Assembly: GCA_018269055.1 (NCBI GenBank)
Contig: JAFDVI010000052.1
Coordinates: 3,368 to 67,367 of the forward strand
Length of the DNA: 64,000 bases
Reading direction: 5' to 3'
Origin: Acidobacteriota bacterium
GTDB taxonomy: Bacteria; Acidobacteriota; Blastocatellia; RBC074
In this document: positions 9,295-15,594 of the stretch, piece after piece
Layout: every line of letters starts with the position of its first letter
Numbering within the stretch: position 1 is the first letter of the stretch
Program-made: the position numbers and the translations under genes
Notes under the pieces: generated by a model
What the model saw: the letters and a program-made list of their open reading frames with translations, nothing else
Told to the model about the DNA's origin: nothing
Database searches by the model: none

Positions 9295-9411
9295 AGGCTA
9301 GCCCTGGCAAAGTACATCAAATCCATTCAACGGAAATGATGGCCGATGGCGAATCAATAGAGGCTGAGTCAGAATTCAACAGTCCCGGCCTCAATATTCA
9401 CAATTGGGTAA

Positions 9412-9457
9412 TGATTCGATCCGGTAAGGGATGATTGCTTCTCACCGGATCGAATCA
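9412..9457. repeat. Perfect 14-bp inverted repeat between two genes
   Basis: TGATTCGATCCGGT (9412-9425) pairs perfectly with ACCGGATCGAATCA (9444-9457) across an 18-base loop. It lies 117 bases after the secreted-protein stop and about 60 bases before the phosphoribosyltransferase start. It may be the terminator of the first gene (though no T-run follows) or an operator for the second. Confidence 0.6.
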
Positions 9458-9516
9458 CTACCAGCCACCACTTCACGCCTGACGTTTTGCTCCAATAAAA
9501 AAAGCCGTGGTGATTT

Positions 9517-10236
9517 ATGGAGAAAAGATTTCATGACCGCACGCAAGCTGGACGATTGCTGGCTGAAAAGCTCAGAGATTACGCCAATCGCCATGACGTG
9601 ATCGTACTGGCATTGCCGCGTGGCGGCGTGCCTGTCGCGTATCAGGTGGCCAAAACGCTTCATGTCCCGCTCGACGTACTGGTTGTGCGTAAACTCGGAG
9701 TGCCGGATCAGCCGGAATTGGCAATGGGCGCAATTGCATCAGGCGGCGTCCGCGTGCTCAACGAAGACCTATTGAGCTATTACCCCATCTCCGCCGAAAT
9801 GATCGAATCGGTTGCGGCGGGCGAACAGAAAGAATTGGAACGGCGCGAACGACTTTACCGTGGTGATAGGCCAATGCCGGAAGTGAAGGGACGAACCGTG
9901 ATTTTAGTGGACGATGGCATCGCAACTGGCACGACGATGCGTTCGGCGGTCAAGGCACTCAAAAAGTTGCAAGCAGCCAGCATCGTCGTTGCGGTCCCAG
10001 TCGCGCCGGAATCCATCCGTGCAGAATACGGCTGGCTAAAGGATCATGTGGTTTTCACCTGCCTGGCGACGCCGGAAAGATTCTTTGCCATCAGCCTCTG
10101 GTACGAGGAGTTCCCGCAAACAACCGACGAAGAAGTGCGCGATTTACTCTGGCGCGCAGCGAATGAAATTGTCACTACAACAACAATCGCCGGGACAAGA
10201 CCACCTAATTCACAAAGCAATCCTGAAAGATTGTGA
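9517..10236 (+). CDS. Phosphoribosyltransferase-family protein
   Basis: 239 residues with the type I PRTase core: the PRPP-binding motif VILVDDGIATGTTM at about residues 128-141, an N-terminal VLALPRGGVPVA loop, and the hinge LDVLVVRKLGVPDQPELAMGAIA. The flexible hood and length match stand-alone relatives of the PRTase half of Rv0571c-type hydrolase-PRTase fusions rather than a housekeeping hypoxanthine or adenine PRTase. The nucleobase substrate is unknown. The matching hydrolase half is encoded at 3384. The ribosome-binding site is weak, and no sigma-54-type element was found directly upstream. Confidence 0.85.
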   Translation: MEKRFHDRTQAGRLLAEKLRDYANRHDVIVLALPRGGVPVAYQVAKTLHVPLDVLVVRKLGVPDQPELAMGAIASGGVRVLNEDLLSYYPISAEMIESVAAGEQKELERRERLYRGDRPMPEVKGRTVILVDDGIATGTTMRSAVKALKKLQAASIVVAVPVAPESIRAEYGWLKDHVVFTCLATPERFFAISLWYEEFPQTTDEEVRDLLWRAANEIVTTTTIAGTRPPNSQSNPERL

Positions 10237-10476
10237 CAATAATGTCGAAAAGAGTATCTCAATGTTGCTTCGATTTAGTTTCCCAAGACATCGAAACACG
10301 CCTCAGAACAAGCACAGAAACTCAATAGGTCGAACCAAAAGGTCAAAGAGCTTATGACTTGGTAGTGAAAACGCCAAAAACCTGGGATCAGCGCCAGAGT
10401 TATAGTTGTTAATTCTTTGGGATACGCTCAAACGCAGTACCATCGTTTACGTCTGGCTTGGGAATGGGAGAGTTAC

Positions 10477-10493
10477 TTGGAATAGATTTTGCC
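10477..10493 (+). promoter_or_regulatory. Possible sigma-54-type promoter
   Basis: TTGGAATAGATTTTGCC has the correct GG-N8-TTGC geometry. The predicted transcription start (about 10504) would fall inside the ribosome-binding site of the gene at 10520, and no enhancer-like palindrome is seen upstream, so this one may be chance. Confidence 0.3.
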
Positions 10494-10519
10494 TATTCTT
10501 CAAAAGGAGGTTACAAGTT

Positions 10520-11818
10520 ATGAAAATCAAGAGTACATTTTCAAGCAAGTTATTTCTGTTATTTTTCTTCTTTTTATTTCTGATGAAAGAAGGAAATAGT
10601 TTCCCGACAACACGTCGGGTCCCGATAATTCAATCCCCCTGTAACGCAGTTCGTATTGCAGGGAGCGACTTCTTAATTAGTCAGGTTAACGACTCCTTGC
10701 CTCAGTTACCCTTACTGCCTCAGCTTCCGCCTGTGAGCGCGCCTGTTCATTCCCCCTCCGAGTTACTTACCTTACTGAGAAGCGGTGGAGGGGTATGCAA
10801 AAACGCCCTCGTATTCGTGGAATCTTCGTGGTTGGATCAAGATACCGAACTGACTCTGGCGGTCAAAGAGGCTCCCAAAAAAGGAGTTGCTTTAGTCATA
10901 GTCGGGACTGGAGCCGATCGGAACCAAGGTTTGTGGCAAGACCTGCAGTCCCAGGAACTACCTGAGGCGGGAGGGAATTATGAATTTAAGCGGAGGCTTC
11001 TCCCGCCTTACGTCCCGCCGAATTCCCTGTACGCCTTTCCCCCGAGACTTGCCCAGATAAACGGCGTCGGTTTCTGGTCGGATCAGGATTTGAATGTCAA
11101 CCCGGAAAAGCCGGCAAGCAGCTCTCTGGTCGTCGCGAACTTCGATATCAAGGACACAGTAAAGCAGGCCGCCGAGTGGTATAAAACCACGGTTGAAAAC
11201 GCGGCGTTGCTCAGGGCGGAAAACAGCGCTAACGCGATTTCGGCCTCTCCTTCCTTCGGCGCTTTAATATGGATGTGGAATTGGAGCTACGAATCACATC
11301 CCGGTGGGAAATTAAATGCTTGGGGCGGGTGGCGACAACTGGCGAATGACGGGGACTCTAAGTACGACTGGTACTCCATTGAGTTTTTCGTACAGACCGT
11401 TCCTGACAAGCGCACTTCCTGGTGGGAATTTTGGGAATGTTCAGGGGCGACCAATGACGCGGTAGTGAATAAGAACAATGCCTCTGGATTTCTTTGGGAT
11501 TATGACCCGACGACGACCGAAGGCGCTACAACCAGCACATACACTGTGAGTGCCTCACCCGAAGGCGGGGAGGTGGGGTATTCGAAAAGTATAGAAATCC
11601 CGGATCACCGGGTTTTGGATTGCGGTGATAAGAGCCGGCAAAAGGCGTGTTGGGAACAAGTGTTCGGCGGTGATCCCCGGTCGAATACTTTTCTTTTCAA
11701 GCCTAGCCTCGTTGTCAGGGTTAACACCGGGACGACTCCATGGGCGTCACTTAATTACGCGGCTAAATTCGAATCAGTTTGGAGGTCGGTCAAATTAAAG
11801 GTATGGGGTACCGTTTAA
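10520..11818 (+). CDS. Secreted protein of unknown function
   Basis: 432 residues. The frame is open from 10406, but ATG 10520 follows an ideal AAAGGAGG and starts a strong signal peptide (KLFLLFFFFLFLMKEGNSF). I recognise no family. Residues 20-200 contain a proline-rich segment (LPQLPLLPQLPPVSAP) and a strand-helix alternation (ALVFVESSWLDQ, GVALVIVGTGADRN). The C-terminal half is rich in Trp, Tyr and Ser with alternating polar residues, suggesting extended beta structure such as a secreted beta-sandwich or pore-forming type fold; this is a guess. Two cysteine pairs may form disulphides. Codon choice appears more AT-rich than the flanking genes, which may indicate transfer. Confidence 0.6.
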   Translation: MKIKSTFSSKLFLLFFFFLFLMKEGNSFPTTRRVPIIQSPCNAVRIAGSDFLISQVNDSLPQLPLLPQLPPVSAPVHSPSELLTLLRSGGGVCKNALVFVESSWLDQDTELTLAVKEAPKKGVALVIVGTGADRNQGLWQDLQSQELPEAGGNYEFKRRLLPPYVPPNSLYAFPPRLAQINGVGFWSDQDLNVNPEKPASSSLVVANFDIKDTVKQAAEWYKTTVENAALLRAENSANAISASPSFGALIWMWNWSYESHPGGKLNAWGGWRQLANDGDSKYDWYSIEFFVQTVPDKRTSWWEFWECSGATNDAVVNKNNASGFLWDYDPTTTEGATTSTYTVSASPEGGEVGYSKSIEIPDHRVLDCGDKSRQKACWEQVFGGDPRSNTFLFKPSLVVRVNTGTTPWASLNYAAKFESVWRSVKLKVWGTV

Positions 11819-11921
11819 GACTCTGCGCCACCAACCACTTCGCATGGGGCGCTGAATTGTAATCCGTTGATTAGGTCTGAATGCACCGGGCAAGGCCACT
11901 TAGCTGCGCGACCTGAAATCG

Positions 11922-12680
11922 TCAGACAATTTCCGTCTCCCGCCATTGGGTGAGCGATTGGCGTGTCGCCTGCTCTCCGGCGGCAATCATTCGTTCGATG
12001 GCGGCAGGGCCCGGCACATAACCAGCGGCAGGGATGGCAGGCTGAATCAATAAATCAGTTTGTTGTAGGGCTTTGCGGTAGTGCTCCGGGTAAAAGTTCC
12101 GGCTTCGTGGTTTTGATGATGGCATTCCTGCTCCACGCAACAGTGAACTCAATTCCCATACGTCCGAACCGATGACGATCTCTGCCCCTAACTCGCGGCA
12201 GGCAAGCGAGGGCAAAACACAAGCGATCCCGCCGTCTTTCAGGCGCAGGCCAGCGCGCACAACCGGGCGGCGAATCACGCGCAACGCACAACTTGCGCTA
12301 ATGGCAGAGGCAAGATGTCCTTCACGGATCGTAATGATGTGCCTTGAAGGCAACGCCGTCGCCACAGCGGCAAAAGGCAGGGACAAATGCGCGAAGGTTT
12401 CTGGCAGGTGCCGTTCACAGAAACGCTCAAGCCTGCCGCCGTGCAGCAAGCTCGGCCAGAAAACCGATCGTGCCATCGAGGCAATCTCGTGCCACTCCAG
12501 TCCTGCGGCCACGGCCGCGCCGATGATGCTCCCGGCGCTGGTGCCCGCGATCACTGCCGGGCGAATGTCGAGATCGGCCAGCGCCTTGATCACACCGATA
12601 TGCGCCAAACCGCGCACTGAGCCGCCGCTGAGCGCCAAACCGACGCGGCGAGATTGAAGCAGATGAAGTACTCTATTCAC
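11922..12680 (-). CDS. Patatin-like phospholipase (RssA/NTE type)
   Basis: About 252 residues covering the patatin domain: the oxyanion motif SGGSVRG, the nucleophile elbow GTSAGS with Ser48, and the DGG motif with Asp149 completing the Ser-Asp dyad. It most resembles bacterial RssA/YchK-like lipid acyl hydrolases; the substrate is unknown. The frame begins at TTG 12686, but GTG 12680 is preferred because a TATAAT box lies seven bases upstream, which would make the message leaderless. It is divergent from the DUF374 acyltransferase gene 37 bases away, which also acts on lipids. Confidence 0.88.
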   Translation of the reverse strand: MNRVLHLLQSRRVGLALSGGSVRGLAHIGVIKALADLDIRPAVIAGTSAGSIIGAAVAAGLEWHEIASMARSVFWPSLLHGGRLERFCERHLPETFAHLSLPFAAVATALPSRHIITIREGHLASAISASCALRVIRRPVVRAGLRLKDGGIACVLPSLACRELGAEIVIGSDVWELSSLLRGAGMPSSKPRSRNFYPEHYRKALQQTDLLIQPAIPAAGYVPGPAAIERMIAAGEQATRQSLTQWRETEIV

Positions 12681-12686
12681 GTGCAA

Positions 12687-12692
12687 ATTATA
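12687..12692 (-). promoter_or_regulatory. -10 box (TATAAT) of a probable leaderless transcript
   Basis: On the minus strand TATAAT is followed seven bases later by the GTG codon at 12680. The -35 region is poor. Initiation here would put the start codon at the 5' end of the message, which fits the absence of a ribosome-binding site. Confidence 0.4.
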
Positions 12693-12717
12693 CCCTAACG
12701 ATCGGGACGGTTTAGAG

Positions 12718-13527
12718 ATGAAGAAAGAATCTGCCGAGGCGATTCAAAGATTGGATAAGATCGCGCGGCTGATCGCTCAATCAGAGCCGCCAACCCCGCC
12801 CGCGGAAAAAGAGCAAGGGAGAAATTGGTGGACGCGTTTTGTGGATGCAATGCTTTTTGCGGTGCGCCGTTACATCCCGCCTTTGCATTGGGTAGGCGCC
12901 GCGGTATTGGCCATTTGCTTTTATCTTTATGCCCGACTCTGTGCGTTGACCACGCGGTTGAAAACGGCCGGTGACTATCAATGGCCAGAAGTCACCTGCC
13001 CAGGCGTTTTGGCCCTTTGGCATGGATGTGCGAATACATTGATCGTAGCCATCGCCGCGCGCCAGCCCAATGTTCCACTCGCCATTTTGATCGCCAGCGA
13101 CCCGCGCGGCGATAGTCTCTCGTTGCTATGCAGGTTGTTGGGATTGCGCGTGGTGCGTGTCAGCGACGAAAAGGGAGGATGGGCGGCGCTGGCGCTGCTG
13201 GCGGACGAAATTGCGCGAGGTGTTTGTGTAATCATCACAGCCGACGGCGGTGGCCCGGCGCGGATGGCGAAGGCAGGCGCCGTCGCCTTGTCCTCTGTCA
13301 CATCCACCCCAATCGTCGCCGTCGGCGCGGACTGTTCTCCCGCCATCCGCATGCCTCATAAGTGGGACGCGGCGCGTACGCCACTGCCTTTCTGTCGTAT
13401 CGCTGTGACCATCCTTGAAACGCACCGGTGTCCCGAATTCGCGGATTCCACTGTGATTGAAGCATCTCGTCTCGATCTTCAACATGCGCTCAACGAAGCG
13501 ACAGCAATGGCGACACAAGCACTTTGA
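12718..13527 (+). CDS. DUF374 lysophospholipid-acyltransferase-like protein
   Basis: 269 residues. One membrane helix lies at about residues 55-75 (WVGAAVLAICFYLYARL), followed by a DUF374 domain: ALWHGCANTLIVA, the region ASDPRGDSLSLLCRLLGLRVVRVS, and the block IITADGGGPARMAKAGAVALS, equivalent to the TPDGPRGP...PG block of the family. DUF374 proteins are related to LpxL/PlsC acyltransferases and are often linked to lipid A or outer-membrane lipid acylation. The family DGPRGP is altered here to DGGGPA, and the catalytic His would be in WHG. It is divergent from the patatin gene, suggesting a lipid remodelling pair. No good promoter is seen in the short gap. Confidence 0.8.
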   Translation: MKKESAEAIQRLDKIARLIAQSEPPTPPAEKEQGRNWWTRFVDAMLFAVRRYIPPLHWVGAAVLAICFYLYARLCALTTRLKTAGDYQWPEVTCPGVLALWHGCANTLIVAIAARQPNVPLAILIASDPRGDSLSLLCRLLGLRVVRVSDEKGGWAALALLADEIARGVCVIITADGGGPARMAKAGAVALSSVTSTPIVAVGADCSPAIRMPHKWDAARTPLPFCRIAVTILETHRCPEFADSTVIEASRLDLQHALNEATAMATQAL

Positions 13528-13730
13528 GCGAACCGAGGCACGAAAGGAACGCGACCCCGCGATCTGCTCGTCAAACCAATCAATCTTGCACAGACAGTTC
13601 CTGCCTTATCAGCCATAATCCAGGAGGCATCGGCAACCACAATGTAAAACCTCGCAGCAGGATACCGGTCAGCGCTGCCATGATCGGAACACCTGACATC
13701 CAATGCATCGCAACACACGCCGTCTCAATT

Positions 13731-14699
13731 TCAAGTTCCTGATCGCGCAATTGCGCCTGTACCCGCCGTTGTGCGTACGCTCATTTCGGTTCCCGCGTCC
13801 AGAATCAGTTCCTTGTTGCCCTGAATGAAGACCGAACCGGCCCCTACGCCAGCGCCGATGATCGCGCCAATCGCTGCGCCTTTGCCGCCTTTGGCGATTG
13901 CGCCGATGATGGCCCCAAGCGCCGCGCCGCCACCGGAGCGGATCAGAATGTCGCGAGTTTTGTTGGCGCTGTCAATGTTGCCCTCTTCATCCGTCGTTTT
14001 GATCGAATCGCCGATATAGAATTTTTCGATCTGGGCATAAAAGGGGCTGCGGCGACCATCACGCAATGTGATCGTATCGAAATCGAGAGCCATTTCTGTG
14101 TGGCCTGTCAGCTTTCCGGAACGTTCGATGCGTGCAATGTGGCCTTCCACCGTTGCGCCCTCATAAATGGCCGGTTCAACAACACGCGCATTAAAGCGGT
14201 CGCCTTCGCTGTTGTTCTTGGTGCTAAGCGGCGTCACTAACCGCAGGCGCAACGGTGTGTCGGCGGGAATCACGCTGCTTGTTCGGGCATGGTCGCGGTC
14301 GCGCTGCCTGAGCGTCATGCTTCGAGCATTGCGAGGCGCCTGCCGGTTGATTGAGCGTCCGTAAAAGCTATCGGTATAGCCCAGTTCGAAGCCGAGCCTG
14401 TAACCTTCGCGATATTCAGCCAGCGACCCCAATCGGGCTTCGTAGCCGCGGTCCGCTTCTTGATAAAGCTGTGAGCGTTTGTGATCGCGCTCGGCGTTCT
14501 GGGTGTAATCGCTCCTGCCTTCGCGGTAACCATCGTTATAGCCGTCCGCGTATCCGCGGTTGTACGCAGTGGTTGTCTGCGCGCTCTGGCTTCGGCTGCG
14601 CGTTTGCGCCTGCGCCAGGCCGCCAGACACTGCCGGGAAGCCGAATACAAGCGTCGCCCCCAGCATCCATACTCTAAGTTGGGTTGATAAACGTTTCAT
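13731..14699 (-). CDS. Secreted glycine-zipper protein with YNRGYxDGY repeats
   Basis: About 322 residues. A signal peptide ends near AQA. Next comes a Tyr/Gly/Asp-rich segment (AYNRGYADGYNDGYREGRSDY) with a second related segment (YREGYRLGFELGYTDSFYG). A beta-rich middle domain (about 145-235) resembles the envelope domain beginning VIPADTPLRLRL. The C-terminus carries a long glycine zipper (GGGAALGAIIGAIAKGGKGAA, then IGAIIGAGVGAG) that should insert in or lie against a membrane. ATG 14699 is preferred to 14702 because AAGGAG is six bases upstream. The function is unknown; an envelope-stabilising role is inferred. The promoter on the minus strand is at 14742-14758. Confidence 0.8.
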   Translation of the reverse strand: MKRLSTQLRVWMLGATLVFGFPAVSGGLAQAQTRSRSQSAQTTTAYNRGYADGYNDGYREGRSDYTQNAERDHKRSQLYQEADRGYEARLGSLAEYREGYRLGFELGYTDSFYGRSINRQAPRNARSMTLRQRDRDHARTSSVIPADTPLRLRLVTPLSTKNNSEGDRFNARVVEPAIYEGATVEGHIARIERSGKLTGHTEMALDFDTITLRDGRRSPFYAQIEKFYIGDSIKTTDEEGNIDSANKTRDILIRSGGGAALGAIIGAIAKGGKGAAIGAIIGAGVGAGSVFIQGNKELILDAGTEMSVRTTAGTGAIARSGT

Positions 14700-14741
14700 C
14701 ATTTTCTCCTTTGGATTGATAACTTGATCTCTTCACAAAAG

Positions 14742-14758
14742 AGCAAAACGTATGCCGA
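14742..14758 (-). promoter_or_regulatory. Sigma-54-type promoter for the glycine-zipper gene
   Basis: On the minus strand TCGGCATACGTTTTGCT matches the RpoN consensus with exact spacing. The transcription start is expected near 14731, about 30 bases before ATG 14699. It is divergent from the element at 14919. Confidence 0.65.
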
Positions 14759-14781
14759 CCCCGATTGCGGGATGAGGAACT

Positions 14782-14808
14782 ATTTCAGCCGGTTCTGTTG
14801 GCTGAAAT
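14782..14808. repeat. 9-bp inverted repeat in a divergent promoter region
   Basis: ATTTCAGCC (14782-14790) and GGCTGAAAT (14800-14808) are perfect complements separated by nine bases. Lying between two divergent sigma-54-type promoters, this is a candidate operator distinct from the GGGYGA element. Confidence 0.4.
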
Positions 14809-14851
14809 CGTGTGCTTTCACGCACTATCCTGCCGAAATACCCAGCGATTC

Positions 14852-14867
14852 TGGGCGAAATGCCCCG
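14852..14867. promoter_or_regulatory. Putative enhancer half-site (TGGGCGAAATGCCCCG)
   Basis: The left half TGGGCGA matches the recurring element exactly, while the right arm is one base closer than in the other copies. It lies between the divergent promoters at 14742 and 14919. Confidence 0.35.
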
Positions 14868-14918
14868 GCCATATCTGCCTATCTGCAATAAATACTGCCA
14901 GCCGCTTCTTTGTCCTGC

Positions 14919-14935
14919 ACGGCATACTGATTGCG
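14919..14935 (+). promoter_or_regulatory. Sigma-54-type promoter for the CBS-domain gene
   Basis: ACGGCATACTGATTGCG has GG-N10-GC spacing and a TTGC -12 element. Transcription should begin near 14946, 83 bases before ATG 15029. The rest of the stretch 14700-15028 holds the divergent promoter and palindromes listed separately. Confidence 0.65.
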
Positions 14936-15028
14936 CTGGCAACCAGAGGTAATCAAGAGAAGACTTCAGAAAACTTCCGGGTTTTCTGATTTCTCGATCA
15001 ATTCAACTTTTTAACGGAGGAGGCAACC

Positions 15029-15505
15029 ATGAAAGTTCAAGATGTAATGACCAGTGACGTGAAGTTCTGTAGCCTTGAGGACGATTTGGCAGCGGTGGTG
15101 GCATTGATGTGGGAGCAAAATTGCGGAGCTTGCCCGGTAGTGAACAATGAAAACAAAGTGATCGGCATGATCACCGACCGTGATATCGCGATTGCTGTCG
15201 GAACCAAAGGGCGGCTGGCTTCGGAAATTTCAGTCAGCGAGGTGATCTCCGGAAAAGTTTATTCGGCAACGCTCGATGAGGACATTCACGTGGGGATAAA
15301 GACCATGCGTCAGGGAAAGGTGCGCCGGCTTCCCGTCGTCAACGACGAAGGCATTCTGCAAGGGATATTGTCGCTTAACGATGTCGTCCTGCGGGCGGAA
15401 GAAGAAAAGAGCAGACATCAACCGGAACTCAGTTATGAAGACGCGATGAGCACGGTTAAAGCGATCTGCGAACATCCTCCTGCTCACCACGCGGCTGCGG
15501 CGTAA
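15029..15505 (+). CDS. Two-CBS-domain protein
   Basis: 158 residues made of a tandem CBS pair (Bateman module), residues 1-60 (MKVQDVMTSDVKFCSLEDD, then PVVNNENKVIGMITDRDIA) and 65-130 (VSEVISGKVYSATLDED, then LPVVNDEGILQGILSLNDVVL), plus a short tail with His residues. CBS pairs bind adenine nucleotides and report energy state; this stand-alone form is comparable to mycobacterial Hrp1 (Rv2626c). GGAGGAGG precedes ATG 15029. It is followed after 90 bases by the large gene at 15595, which may share its transcript and its sigma-54-type promoter at 14919. Confidence 0.9.
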   Translation: MKVQDVMTSDVKFCSLEDDLAAVVALMWEQNCGACPVVNNENKVIGMITDRDIAIAVGTKGRLASEISVSEVISGKVYSATLDEDIHVGIKTMRQGKVRRLPVVNDEGILQGILSLNDVVLRAEEEKSRHQPELSYEDAMSTVKAICEHPPAHHAAAA

Positions 15506-15594
15506 AACGCCGCAGCCGTATACGCCGCTTGAGGCTGTGGGGAAATCAATGGTCAGCACCCATTGATAGTGCAGGCACAAAGAGGAGATTTGTC

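Noticed and set aside
11944..11960. A GGGTGAGCGATTGG stretch resembling the enhancer element
   Set aside because: It lies within the patatin coding sequence with no sigma-54-type promoter nearby; only half of the motif fits.
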